A stretch of 64,000 nt of DNA from Alopecurus myosuroides (Eukaryota > Streptophyta > Magnoliopsida > Poales > Poaceae), in assembly GCA_028641055.1 (NCBI GenBank), contig CM054059.1, positions 437,312,515-437,376,514 on the forward strand, written 5' to 3'. The notes under the pieces were generated by a model. It was not told the DNA's origin. It saw only the letters and a program-made list of their open reading frames with translations, and made no database searches. A program made the translations under genes and the position numbers. Numbering within the stretch: the first letter of the stretch is position 1; every line of letters starts with the position of its first letter. Below are positions 45,696 through 56,865 of the stretch, piece after piece.

Positions 45696-47068
45696 GAGCA
45701 TCTCCAGCCGTTGTGCCTCCCAAGGGCGTTTTTTTTTTGCGCCGGATGAATATTTGGCGGCGATATTTTGCTCTGGGCCGGCAAACTTTCCCAGCGCCTC
45801 ATCCGTTCGACGCGTGGCGGCATCTCGGAGGTCCACGAGCCCTACTCTTTCCCCCCTCGCATCCTCGCCCTGCTCCCTCCGGCCGGCCGCCATCCTCGAC
45901 GTCGGGCCGCAACGGCTGCAGGGAGCTTGCCAGGGCGTGAGCCGCAAGGCCTCCTTGTCGGCGTCCACGCGGGACTCTGCCGGAAGCAACTGGGTCAGGT
46001 AGTTCTCCGGGGGTAGAGCAACCTCGGCGCCGCCCTCGAAGTGCAACGACACAGTCGGCACCTTCACCACCTTGCGACCGCTCAGGTCGTAGCATGTGTC
46101 GTACATGGAGAACCCGCCGGGGGAGAGCCGGAGCCCCGCCGCGACCTTTGGCTCGCGTCGCGCAGGACGGAGTAGGCCGGCCGGGCCAGGTGGGTCACCG
46201 AGGTGCCGGAGTTCACGATGCCGATGATCTTCACTCCATCCGAAGCGCAAGGATGGACTCCACCGTGGAGCTGAGGTCCCGGAGTCCACGATGCCGATGA
46301 GGTCACCGAGGATTGGACTCCACCGTGAGCCAAGCGCGCCGGAGCCGAAGGTCGCGACCGCGGCCTAGATGTCGGCGGGCGACGTGGAGTCCGGGCGGGG
46401 CAGCTCGTGCGCGAGCTCCGGCACTTGGACACGGCGCCAGTGTCGGTGCCATCCGGAAGCGCCTGGCCGCTCGCGGTGTCCTTGTCTTCCTCGGTGGTAG
46501 AACAACTGCTCTCCTCTCCTTGGGCTCCATTGGTGGCCGCGGCGGTTTCCGGTGTCTGGTGGTCGGCCGCGACCGGCGAGGCGGCTCTCCTGCGTCTGCC
46601 TCTGGAAGCGCCGAGGGGGACCTGTGCTCACCGTGTGCACCTGGCGGCCGGCGTCCTGGAGGCTGGCGGGACTTCTTGCGCGAGCGCGACCGGGTAGTGA
46701 CAGGTCGGGAGTGCAGGCGGGGAGACGGCGAGGGAGTACAGGCCAGGAGTGTGGCGAGGGAGTGCAGGAGCTCTCTTCAATGGCCAAAGGTGTGGCCGTG
46801 GGGAGGAGAGAGATTGGGAGAGAGGCAGCACGTGGTTGGACCGGGAGAAAAGTGAGGAGAGAGAGACGAAAAATAGCGCCGCAGCCCCCAAGAGACCCCC
46901 AGGATCCTGGGTTTGGGGTGGGATCGCCGGATGCTATTTTTGCCAAAACCTGCGCAAAGTGACCTTGTGGGGGGTGCGGCTGGGCAATATTTTGCATGTC
47001 GGCGTTAAAATTGCGGCATGGGGGGGGGGGGGGGGTGGGGCGTCCTGGGGGCACGGCTGGTGATGCTC
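45696..47068. mobile_element. PIF/Harbinger-type non-autonomous element carrying captured gene sequence
   Basis: GAGCATCTCCAGCCGT at 45696 and ACGGCTGGTGATGCTC ending at 47068 are inverted repeats, and TTA flanks both sides (45693-45695 and 47069-47071). The 1373-bp interior is GC-rich and contains part of an aspartic protease on the minus strand. It also holds a G-run at about 47018-47040. No transposase is present. Confidence 0.85.
46000..46290 (-). pseudogene. Captured fragment of a nepenthesin-type aspartic protease
   Basis: On the minus strand two frames together give GIVNSGTSVTHLARPAYSVL followed, after a frameshift near 46150, by AAGLRLSPGGFSMYDTCYDL, then SGRKVVKVPTVSLHF and GGAEVALPPENYL. 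This is the C-terminal catalytic region of plant A1 (nepenthesin-like) proteases, from the second active-site motif to the flap-distal strands. The second catalytic Asp (DSGTS) is Asn here. A second IVDSGTS-like block just upstream (about 46280-46300) shows a small internal duplication. Everything N-terminal of the second motif and the true C-terminus are missing, so it is a transposon passenger. Confidence 0.8.
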
Positions 47069-47368
47069 TTACCTTGATTAATAGATTCTTCCCTATGACC
47101 GTTTGCTTAATTCATAGCCTTACTTAGTTCATTGGATCCATGAATACATCGCTGTGAATTTGTATGATCATTCTCTCTAGGATTTACTCCTTTAGAATCC
47201 TTTTGATGGATTTCTGAGTTGACTTGATCAATGTATCTTGTTTGTGTGTCGGAGTAAAATGTCTTGTGCGCATACATTTATTTGGACACTTCTAGTTATC
47301 TATCTATACAAATTGAACAAGCTACTAGTGGACTCCAGGGCTTGGGCCCTTAGAGTTTGAAAATTCTA

Positions 47369-47462
47369 CTCCCTCTAATCCAAAATTAGCGTCGCAAGTT
47401 ATGTATATATTTTGTACTATGCTAGTACTGTCTCCGTGGCAGTTAAAACGGACCGAAGGGAA
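47369..47462. mobile_element. Small Stowaway-like MITE, copy in unit 1
   Basis: CTCCCTCTAATCCA at 47369 and CGGACCGAAGGGAA ending at 47462, with TA on both sides. The duplicate is at 49300-49393. Confidence 0.7.
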
Positions 47463-47779
47463 TAGTAATATTTGATGCCCATCTATGGGTCTTGTGTTTT
47501 AGTTCTTGCAATACTCCAGATCATGAGAACTTGCAATATTCTGAAGTGCGTGTCACTTCATAATGCGTGGCGTTTGTAAGTGTGTATTGTTAGTAGATGC
47601 ATAGTACATATATATGGTGAACCTGAGAGAGCTGATGCAAACATGTTAACGGCAGCTCACAGTATACTTCTAAACCTGCATTTGCTTCTGCTATTGGTTA
47701 TAGTTATTATAGGATGGGATGAGATGAGATTGTTTTTTCACTATACAGTAATAATTGTTATTTCCATATCATTTTACAG

Positions 47780-47906
47780 GAAATGTTAATGGAAAAGGTT
47801 AGTACCTTTTATGAGAAGGGTGCGAAGCCAAAGCCCGAGCGTGGTGTTCAACCTGTGATTGACAAGCACAGAATACGTGCAAAGACTATTAATTCCAGCT
47901 GGAAAG
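47780..47906 (+). pseudogene. Peroxisomal multifunctional protein (MFP) pseudo-exon, copy 1
   Basis: The exon lies between TTTTACAG and a GTTTCT donor. It reads NVNGKG, then TAG where the family has Tyr, then YL, a one-base insertion (CTTTTATGAG), and YEKGAKPKPERGVQPVIDKH with RIRAKTIN. This matches the NGKGYYIYEKGSKPKPDPS region between the 3-hydroxyacyl-CoA dehydrogenase domains of plant MFP2/AIM1. Those are bifunctional hydratase-dehydrogenases of peroxisomal fatty-acid beta-oxidation. The stop and the frameshift are both present in the duplicate at 49691-49817. Confidence 0.82.
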
Positions 47907-48100
47907 GTTTCTCTTCCTCTTTCAAACTGTGTACGACAATGTTTCTGCATTTGCAAAGAGTTATTGTACTATGTGCTTTGTTTCTGGAATGATTCCTTGA
48001 TATATCGACACATTAATTCCAGCTGGAGAGGTTTCTCTTCCTCTTTCAAACTGTGTACGACAATGTTTCTGCATTTGCAAAGAGTTATTGTACTATGTGC
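47890..48100. repeat. Partial tandem duplication at the junction (period about 125 bp)
   Basis: ATTCCAGCTGGAAAGG...ACTATGTGC (47890-47975) is repeated as ATTCCAGCTGGAGAGG...ACTATGTGC (48015-48100), after which unit 2 starts abruptly at GACCTTTGG. This is the breakpoint of the 1.9-kb duplication. Confidence 0.9.
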
Positions 48101-48210
48101 GACCTTTGGCTCTCGTCGCGCAGGGCGGAGTAGGCCGGCCGGGCCAGATGGGTCACCGAGGTTCCGGAGTTCATGATGCCGATGATCTGCACTCCATCCG
48201 AAGCGCAAGG
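48101..48210 (-). pseudogene. Second copy of the aspartic protease fragment, truncated
   Basis: The minus strand reads GIMNSGTSVTHLARPAYSAL and is cut at 48101, losing the TCYDLSGR part. The same Asp-to-Asn change at the active site is present, confirming it came with the duplication. Confidence 0.8.
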
Positions 48211-49690
48211 ATGGACTCCACCGTGGAGCCGAGGTCTTGGAGTCCACGATGCCGATGAGGTCACCGAGGATTGGACTCCACCGTGAGCCAAGCGCTCCGG
48301 AGCCGAAGGTCGCGACCGCGGCCTAGATGTAGGCGAGCGACGTCGAGTCCGGGCGGGGCAGCTCGTGCGCGAGCTCCGGCACTTGGACACGACGCCCGTG
48401 CCGGTGCCATCCGGAAGCGCCTCGCCGCTCGCGGTGTCCTTGTCTTCCTCGGTGGTAGAACAACTGCTCTCCTCTCCTTGGGCGCCATTGGTGGCCGCGG
48501 CGGTTTCACGTTTCTGGTGGTCGGCCGCGACCGGCGAGGCGGCTCTCTTGCATTTGCCTCTGGAAGCGACGAGGGGGACCTGTCCTCACCGTGTGCACCT
48601 GGCAGCCAGCGTCCTGGAGGCTGGCGGGACTTCTTACGCGAGTGCGGCTAGGGAGTGACATGCCGGGAGTGCAGGCGGGGAGACACCGAGGGAGTACAGG
48701 CCAGAAGTGTGGCGAGGGAGTGCAAGAGCTCTCTTCAATGGCCAAAGGTGTGGCCGTGGGGAGGAGAGAGATTGGGCGAGAGGCAACACCTGGTTGGACC
48801 GGGAGAAAAGTGAGGAGAGAGAGGCAGAAAATAGCGCCGCAGCCCCAGGAGACCCCAGGATCCTGGGTTTGGGGTTGGATCGCCGGATGCTATTTTCGCC
48901 AAAACCGGCGTAAAGTGACCTTGTGGGGGTGCGGCTGGGCAATATTTTGCCTGCCGGCACTAAAAATGCGGCAGGGGGGGCGTCCTGGGGGCACGGCTGG
49001 TGATGGTCTTACCTTGATTAATAGATTCTTCCCTATGACCGTTTGCTTAATTCATAGCCTTACTTAGTTCATTGGATCCATGAATACATCGCTGTGAATT
49101 TGTATGATCATTCTCTCTAGGATTTACTCCTTTAGAATCCTTTTGATGGATTTCTGAGTTGACTTGATCAATGTATCTTGTTTGTGTGTCGGAGTAAAAT
49201 GTCTTGTGCGCATACGTTTATTTGGACCCTTCTAGCTATCTATCTATACAAATTAAACAAGCTACTAGTGGACTCCAGCGTTAGAGTTTGAAAATTCTAC
49301 TCCCTCTAATCCAAAATTAGCGTCGCAAGTTATGTATATATTTTGTACTATGCTAGTACTGTCTCCGCGGCAGTTAAAACGGACCGAAGGGAATAGTAAT
49401 ATTTGATGCCCATCTATGGGTCTTGTGTGCAATATTCTGAAGTGCGTGTCACTTCATAATGCGTGGCGTTTGTAAGTGTGTGTTGTCTAAGTGTGTGTTG
49501 TCGGTAGATGCATAGTACATATATATGGTGAACCTGAGCGAGCTGATGCAAACATGTTAACGGCAGCTCACAGTATACTTCTGAACCAGCATTTGCTTCT
49601 GCTATTGGTTATAGTTATTATAGGATGGGATGAGATGAGATTGTTATTTCACTATACATTAACAATTGTTATTTCCATATCATTTTACAG

Positions 49691-49817
49691 GAAATGTTAA
49701 TGGAAAAGGTTAGTACCTTTTATGAGAAGGGTGCAAAGCCAAAGCCCGAGCGTAGTGTTCAACCTGTGATTGACAAGCACAGAATACGTGCAAAGACTAT
49801 TAATTCCGGCTGGAAAG
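49691..49817 (+). pseudogene. MFP pseudo-exon, copy 2
   Basis: 127 bp, same length and splice borders as 47780-47906, with the same TAG in place of Tyr and the same extra T. Few differences exist (for example GGTGTT to AGTGTT). It is followed in the correct order by the next MFP exon at 49952, so this is the ancestral copy. Confidence 0.82.
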
Positions 49818-49951
49818 GTTTCTCTTCCTCTTTCAAACTGTGTACGACAATGTTTCTGCATTTGCAAAGAGTTATTGTACTATGTGCTTTGTTTCTGGAA
49901 TGATTCCTTGATATATCGACACATTAAATTGCTTGCATGCTGTTACTTTAT

Positions 49952-50079
49952 CAAGATATAGTGGATAGTTTTTTTCCGGTTGTTAATGAGGCATGCATGG
50001 TCATGGATGAAAATGTTGTGATCCGGGCTTCCGGTCTTGATATTGCATTTGTCCTTAGAATGGGCTCTCCCAAGTACAG
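49952..50079 (+). pseudogene. MFP pseudogene, next exon (C-terminal dehydrogenase domain)
   Basis: Reads QDIVDSFFPVVNEACMVMDE, then NVVIRASGLDIAF and VLRMGSPKYR, ending at AG|GTAGGC. This aligns with the FPVVNEACRVLDEGIVVRAS, DLDIASVLGM and PSYRGG stretch of plant MFPs. The family's DLDIASVLG is changed to GLDIAFVLR. The acceptor site is weak. No further exon (GGIVFWAD...) follows, so the pseudogene is truncated here. Confidence 0.8.
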
Positions 50080-50431
50080 GTAGGCCGTAGGCGGTTATAC
50101 TGATTATCTCTAATTGTGTCTTAGCTCGTAACTACTCGTAATTACCTAGTGACAATTTGCATTCTAGTGAAATATGATTAAATTATATATACCAGTTGAG
50201 ATTCTACGGCTGGTTATATGCTATACGACTTAGGAACCTTATTTAACACTTCACCCCTCTGTCATTTATCAGAATGGTTTCTAAGGCTCACTTTGCAGTT
50301 CCTGAACTTAACTTTATTATCGGCTGTGAAAAAGTAGCCACGAAAGCAGCATAAGTTGATTGGCCAAATGAAAAATATGGGCAAAATCTTGCTCGAAAAG
50401 CTAGATAATCATAATCCGCTAATGCTTGCAG

Positions 50432-50505
50432 GAGGATCCACATGAGCTGATCTTGTGCGTGCTCTGGAAGAGTACCTGCCAGTTATTCTGGGAATGAAAA
50501 AGATG
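50432..50505 (+). pseudogene. BRO1-like domain protein fragment, exon 1 of 3
   Basis: After a TTGCAG acceptor the frame reads GGST, a TGA stop, then ADLVRALEEYLPVILGMKKM and a GTAAC donor. It resembles the ALEEYLPVVLGL(T)KK segment of plant endosomal-targeting BRO1-like domain proteins. Two further pieces follow in order. Confidence 0.65.
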
Positions 50506-50599
50506 GTAACTAACCATCTTTAATACTTCCAGTCGGTCCATTCTTTGCTCTAAAATGACTGATACTTGAATAACACATTTGTCTTCCCATTGATGATCC

Positions 50600-50873
50600 A
50601 GAGTTTTACAGGCTGGAGTTGGAGGATAAGATACAGTGTGTAAGGATGAAGCAAGAAGATATAGAGGTCTGCATTTATCCAGCAATCATTCTGTCCATGT
50701 ATACATATGTACATTTTGCATCTTCTTCGGTGACTTATACGCTGTGTTTGTGTTGGCAGTAGAAGGCATTGCCCAGTGCGTGGCACAAGGTGATGTCCGT
50801 TCTGCACATGATGGCGATGATGTGTTTTTTCCAACTCCCAAGCAAACTCCCATACTTGCACAAGTCCGTTGAG
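50600..50873 (+). pseudogene. BRO1-like domain protein fragment, exons 2 and 3
   Basis: The second piece (about 50602-50667) contains KIQCVRMKQEDIE. After a GTTGGCAG acceptor the third piece (50760-50873) contains KALPSAWHKVMSVLHMMAMM and CFFQLPSKLPYL. The family has W(K/T)xxEDxxEE then (S)AWYEVLSVLHMMAM(L). In plants these proteins are thought to act in endosomal sorting through an Alix-like fold. Only this middle part is present, with stops in the first exon, so it is a relic. It lies 350 bp downstream of the MFP relic on the same strand. Confidence 0.68.
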
Positions 50874-52245
50874 GCCCACCTGTGGCTGCTTTTGTATGGT
50901 GTGGACTGGCTGGCTTTTGGCTTGGACTAATTCCTTGGTCGCATCCGCTCCCGCTGCCATGAGGTGGCCTTGTTCTTTGACTCGGTGGGTTTAGGTAAGT
51001 TTGTGGTTCCTATAATTTCTCCTCTTGGTGCTCGGTGATAACACAGCATTGGAGCCGATGAGCTCTTTTTTAGGTTTGATTGGCATGATTTTTCAATAGC
51101 ATGTTTTTGTTAGGTGCATCTATAGATAATATAGTAGTGTTTTGTTGAGTGATGGTAGTTGTTTGCCACTGTTTTCTTAATATCTATCTGGTAACATGCC
51201 ATTAGTGTCATCTATCTATTTTGGGGTCTGTTGTGGACTTAAAAATTTATTTGAGGTCCTAACTTTATACTATCACGGGACCATGTGCCGGTGGCACGCC
51301 GTTGGCTGGCGGTCGATGGTCTTGTTCATGTTGACTGACACTATGCACTCGAGGCTTGAGCATGTCCATGTAGTGGCACTAGCTAGCCTTGAAGCTTTGT
51401 GCTCAGTGGGTGTTAGTCAAGTGCACTTCTTTTTATATTGCATCTCATGCCATGTATGGTCAACCTGAGCTGATGGAAACATCCATGTTGTGTGTTGTTT
51501 ATTTTCAGGAATGACAAGAGAAGAGAAGAGTTAGAAAACGAAATGGAGAGCTCGTTGTGTTTTGTGATTCCGGCGCAGCTCTTGTTAACGAGCGCTTGTA
51601 CTCTAATCACTGGTTGGTTGTGGGTGGGATATCGGGCGGAAATTCTGACATGTTGACCTAGCTGTCTGTAGCTGGAGAGTCGGAGGCTTGTATGCCCCGG
51701 CCACAGCGACGATGACATGGGTGGATATATGCCTTCCTAGGTTATCACCTCTGGTTGCCTGCACGGCTCCTCCTGTCGGCCATGCTCTGGTTCCAAAGAT
51801 GATGGAGAGGGTTTTCGGCGGCGATTGCTAACTACTCGCTGTGGTGAACAAGCTGGCATTTGTTGCTTAATTATCTGAGATACCTAGAATAAGTGTTGCT
51901 TAATTAATGACTTGAGATGCCTAGCCATCTGCCAACCAGATGTATTGTCCTTGTTTTCTGAAGGCGCGGATGTGGTAGAGATATGATCATATGAAGATCA
52001 ACTTGTATGGTGTATAATTCTTGGAAGTGATTTACGACAGTCGTGCTAAAATGCTGATGGATCTTACTTTATGTCCTGATTGATTATTACCTGTTATTAA
52101 TGGATGAGGAGTAGTTGGTTTTTTTTTTTGAGATATCTATGTCTCCTGCTGGATGTGGTTGGTCCATGTAGTCTAGTCAACACTAATAATGCATGTCATC
52201 TCCGTTGGTTCTTCTATCTCTATATATACACACGGAATTGCTGAT
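50874..52245. other. Unassigned sequence downstream of the gene relics
   Basis: Exon-like bits occur (CHEVALFFDSVGL before a GTAAGT near 50995; a TTTTCAG acceptor near 51508), but no family is recognised. The rest is AT-rich. Confidence 0.3.
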
Positions 52246-52247
52246 GT

Positions 52248-52600
52248 TTAATGTCCGACGTATATTCAGCCTTTTATCCGGTGTGAGATTGTCTTGAGTA
52301 TGAAATAGGTGCGGCACCATTGGATAAGTACTGGATGGAAATGGTTGAGATATGAAACAACAGAGTAGAAATAGTAAGGTACTCTGTCAAATGAAATGTT
52401 TCATGTCCGATGTGTATTCAGCCATTTATGTGGTGTGAGATTGTCTGTAGAAATAGTAAGTTAATATGTCAAATGAAAGGTTTTCATGTCCGACATGCAT
52501 TCAGCCTTTTATCCGGCGTGAATGGATAAGTACTGGACGGGAATGTTTGAGATATGAAACGACGGAGTATAAGTAGTAAGGTAAAATCTGCCAAATGAAC
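52248..52600. repeat. Three-unit tandem repeat with internal deletions
   Basis: ATGTCCGAYRTRYATTCAGCC starts at about 52252, 52406 and 52487. Units share TTTATSYGGYGTGA, AGATATGAAACRACRGAGTA and AGTAAGGT; the middle unit lacks about 70 bp. Confidence 0.85.
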
Positions 52601-53917
52601 TGTGTCTAAAAAGAAAAAACAGCTTCACAATTTCTTCATGCGCCATAATCAATAGGTACGATTCCCAAAAGTTTCAGGATAGCGAGTGGTCTTCTCTCTT
52701 TTTCTGTTGTTGGCGTTAGTAGCAGTAATTAAGGAACACTCCATTCCATAACTACCGTGCCCGTTTAGTATACCTTCCATTCCATTCCACCACGTAGCCA
52801 GCGAGAGCTGATTAAATGGGATGGTTGCCATGTCATCGATCTGAGACATCAAGGAAGCAGCTGAACCGTTCATCCTCTCTCGTCTCACGTCTCATGGCAC
52901 CAGACGACTAAGAGAGACCCAAAAATTCTCATTTCCCGTCCTATGGCTTTCCCTCCAAACAGTTCAAACCTTAGGTAATCCCTCTCTATATATACGAGTG
53001 TATGGGCGGTAGAGCCGCGGGCGGATGCGCGTGACGTGACTTGTGACTTTGGATCTTTGGGCTTGGCGAGGCGAGAGACGAGTGACGAGAGCGAGAGAGC
53101 AAGCATCCACTCCACTCCTAGGCCCCATGCGCAAACAAGGTTGGGTGGCAACCCAAGATGGACCCAGGGTCGTTAGGCTGGATGCGGACAAGGCCAGGGG
53201 ACAACCCAGTCGGTCGGCATGGGGACCGATTCGGAGGCCGGCCTGGCTGGGCTGTCTAACCAGCCAGCCTGGAGCCATATTTAGTTTTGACAACTCTTCG
53301 TTTTATCTCTTCCTGCTCCTCTTCCACGCATACACCTTGGATGGTCTAGAGTCTTCGGCTTCCTTGGCATCTCCCCTCACGCTCATACTCGTCGGGCCAA
53401 ACTTAGCAATGCAAAAGGGTCGATGGTCAAGTAGTATACAATCCAAATGCGTATGAAATGGGTTCTCATAGAGGAAAAGATTCACTTTTTAAGTCCATGG
53501 TGACTTGATGTATAATGGAGCGCGAGACAATTCCCAGTTGGATGGGTCGGGCTGCATCAGTTTGGTACTCTATTACTTCACCATATGTGATTTTGGCTCG
53601 TTGGTTAGTTGCACAGTGTGAAACGGATTGGGTATGAAATTGATTTTTTTCACCATAATTTTCTGATTGGATCTTCTACGGATTAGAATGATATATTGGA
53701 TCACAAATTCGGACAAAAAAAAGCGCGAATAAATAGTATTATACACATAGGGTGAGGCTAAGTTAATTCAGAAAAAGGGTGAGGCTAAGCTTCTCGTTTT
53801 GCATCTCAAAGACGGCCGTCCAGTTTTTTTCAACCTCACTAACTCATTGAGAGCTGTGTTAGATGAGACAACCTTCACCAAGTCAGGATTGATTCTTGCA
53901 CCGAGCAATATGATGTC
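52601..53917. other. Unassigned intergenic DNA
   Basis: A GC-richer block (52960-53280) with repeated GGC-TGG motifs has overlapping frames on both strands, none convincing. 53560-53900 is AT-rich. No gene is supported. Confidence 0.35.
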
Positions 53918-55415
53918 TGATGACCCACAAGTATAGGGGGTGTATCGTAGTATTTTTGATAAAGAAGAGTGTCGAACCCAACGAGGAGCAGAAGGTATTG
54001 ACAAGCAGTTTGGATAGAGGATTCACTGTAAACACTAGCAGACGATATTTTGGTGGTTTTCGATATAGCAGATAAATAAAGTACGGGTAAATAAAAGACA
54101 ATAATAATAATTGTAGCAAATGGCCCAATCCTTTTTAGAGCAAAGGACAAGCCGGTTGGTTTACTTATGATTACTAAACGTTCTCGAGGACACATTGGAA
54201 CTTCGTCAAGCTCTTTCGCTTCATGCCATTGATTAATATTTACTGTTTCGTTAAGTGTTGTGTGGGTGAACCTATGCTAATGCACCGCTCAACTAGGACT
54301 AATACATATTTGTGATTATACCCCTCGTAAGCATCCGCAAATACAAGACAGTAATTAAGATAAATTTAACCACAACCTTAAAACTTCGGGATCCTACACT
54401 CCCTCGTGCATTGATTTCCTAACGGGGGTTTAGGTTTCTGTCACTCCGTCAACCCCACAATTAGTAGACAAACACACAATGCATCCTTCTAGGACCATAA
54501 AGGTGAAGTATCATGTAGTCGACGTTCACATGACACCACTAGAAGAATAGCACCACAATTTAAATACCAAACCACTAGATATTACTTCAACATAATTCAA
54601 CTACTAACATCATGACTTCTCCCATGTTCTCAAGGACTAAACGAACTAATCACGAGACATCATATGGATCATAATCAGATGTGATATAATGGATAATAAC
54701 AATCTGATCATAAAGTGTAAACACCGATAAATCTCACAAACATCAACTACTAACAAGTAATCGACACCAGGAGAGAGATCTAGTGGAAAACAACGATAAT
54801 GACCCTTAATTGTTACAGCGGGATGAAGGTGGACGGTGGCGGTGATGGTGCTGGTGGTGAGGATGATGATGATAATCTCGATGAAGCCCGGAGTGATGAT
54901 GGCGACGATTTTCCCTCTCCGGGGAGGAATTTCCCCGGCAGATTTCTCGCTGCCAAAGAGTTTTTCTCTCTTTGTTGTTTTCCGCCCCAAGGCGGCGGTG
55001 GAATAATTCTTCGACGATGTTCCAGGGCTTAGGGTTACCTAGGGGTCAAGTACGCGAAAGGGGGCGCCCAGAAGTGGGCCAGGGGGGTCAGACCACCCCA
55101 GGCACGACCAGAGGGGGGGCGCGTCGCCTGGTGGTGTGGGCCCCTGGTGCCCCCCTCCGGGTGCCCTTCTGGCTGGCTTCCTTCTCGGAACTTCTAAGAC
55201 TTCTCCGATATTCCCCCTATTTTTCTGATCTTATGAAATAGGGTGTCCTGACGGTGTTTTTTCCATCATATTTCTGGTTTCGGTGTTTCTTCTCCCATAA
55301 TTATTAAACATGCAAAATAAGATGAAATAACATAAGTAATGTATCATAACATGAAGTATATCGATGAATAACAGAAAATAACGATATAAAATAGTGATGA
55401 AAAATGGACGTATCA
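53918..55415. mobile_element. Long non-coding Triticeae repeat with TG...CA ends
   Basis: It begins TGATGACCCACAAGTATAGG and ends ATGGACGTATCA, and holds a GATGGTG/GATGATGATG-rich segment followed by CCTCTCCGGGGAGGAATTTC and GGCGGCGGTGG (54830-55010). I recognise this layout as a very common Triticeae intergenic repeat, probably derived from an LTR retrotransposon. No coding domain is present, and no target duplication is seen. Confidence 0.6.
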
Positions 55416-56200
55416 GCATCTACTAGTAACGGATAGCATGCAACATCATAAATAACGTAAACATGATAGATTGGTAATCACTTGACATAGCATTCAATAT
55501 TCATCGAGTCCCAGCAAACACAACATGTAGCATTACAATAAGATGATCTTGATCATGTTAGGCAGGTCACAAGATCTAAACATGAAGCATAAAGAGGAGA
55601 AGACAACCATCTAGCTACTGCTATGGACGCCTAGTCCAAGGATGAACTACTCACGCATCACTCTGGAGGCAGACATGGTGGTGTAGAGGCCCGGGTGATG
55701 ATTTCCCCTCCCGGCAGGGTGCTGGGGAGAACTTTCGAACCCTCCCGAACTAGGGTTGACGATGATGGCAGCTATGGAACTTTCCGTGGAAGGGGCTCGT
55801 GTCTTTAGGGTTTTCCTGAGGAGGAGCTTAAATAGGCAAAAGGGCAACGTCGGTGGGTGGCCAGGGGGCCCATACCACCTGGTGGCGCGGCCAGGGGGAC
55901 CCGCACCGCCCTATGGTGTGGAGGCTCCAGCCCCCCCATCAGGGTCTCCTCCGCACTCCGTGTACGCTGCAGAATTCTAAGGTCCTGAGTTTTTGTTTCG
56001 TCCAATCCCGAGAATATTTTCAGAACAACTTTTCTGAAACCAAAAACAACAGAAAATGGGAACTGACGCTATGGCATCATGTTAATAGGTTAGTCCCAGG
56101 AAATCCGTAAAAATGGTGAAAAGTGTATAGAAAACATGTATCAATTGGCATGAAAACAACATGGAACATCAGAAATTATAGATACGTTTAAGACGTATCA
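55416..56200. mobile_element. Non-coding repeat ending in GACGTATCA, copy A
   Basis: It holds CCCAGCAAACACAACATGTAG, CTTGATCATGTTAGGCAG, CCCCTCCCGGCAGGGTGCTG, a GC-rich centre (55850-55970), then GTTAATAGGTTAGTCC and GATACGTTTAAGACGTATCA at 56200. Copies B and C share the order of these blocks. Confidence 0.65.
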
Positions 56201-56865
56201 GTTGTCAATCTTCCTGTCTTGATGAAAACTAGAGAATTATTTGTATCAAATGGTTGGAGATGATTAAAAGAAAAAGGAACAATGGTCAAGAGATGATTAA
56301 AAGAAACTAAAAGAAGGTGTAATCAATGAGGAAATAGGATTGGGGGCCATAACTTCACTAGTGGTGTATCTCCTAAGAACGAGAAACGTGTTGGGTAAAC
56401 AAAATACAACTGGGAAATTGAAAAATCGTGAAGGCATAAATATGTTATTATGACAAGATATAGTTCACGAGTTCTAACATTGTAGGCATTACGTCAAGGT
56501 AAATAGAACGCCATCTGACATCATCTACTACTAATAGTGCACCTCAACAAAGTTATCTAGCCAATCCATCTAGCATTAAGTTGTAGCAATGAAGAGATTT
56601 CTTGTGTTGAAAGTACAATTGTATTAAGATCAATACGCAATGTAAGCAATAATTCTCATTTGTAAACAAGAAAACCGTTTTTTATCCCGTGCCAACAACA
56701 CTTCCTCCTCTTTACACGTTTCTATCACTCAAGCGCAATAGCAAAGGAGACATGAACTCACTATCTAGCATATAAACTCTCTTTTGAAGATGCATACAAT
56801 AACTTGGCCAGAGAAATCATACACACTAGAGAACATTGCAAGACAAGATTAAAGTTCTCTAAATA
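56201..56865. other. Unassigned AT-rich sequence between repeat copies
   Basis: No gene, terminal repeat or tandem structure is seen. It may be retrotransposon-internal or linker DNA. Confidence 0.3.

Larger units (their letters stand above)
46143..48014. repeat. Unit 1 of a 1.9-kb tandem duplication
   Basis: GACCTTTGGCTC at 46143 begins a segment repeated from 48101. It covers the right two thirds of the Harbinger-like element, the following low-copy DNA, a small MITE and a pseudogene exon. The copies differ by scattered substitutions and small deletions; the offset shrinks from 1958 to 1911 bp. Confidence 0.92.
48101..49925. repeat. Unit 2 of the 1.9-kb tandem duplication
   Basis: It repeats 46143-48014, including a left-truncated Harbinger-like element (48101-49008; its right end is mutated to GATGGTC), a MITE copy (49300-49393) and the MFP exon. 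It then runs on into unique sequence (TTGCTTGCATGCTG), so the right flank is the ancestral one. Confidence 0.92.

Noticed and set aside
46365..47054. A 229-codon minus-strand frame and the matching + strand frames in the Harbinger-like element
   Set aside because: They run through the element terminus and G-run; only the protease segment has family-like sequence.
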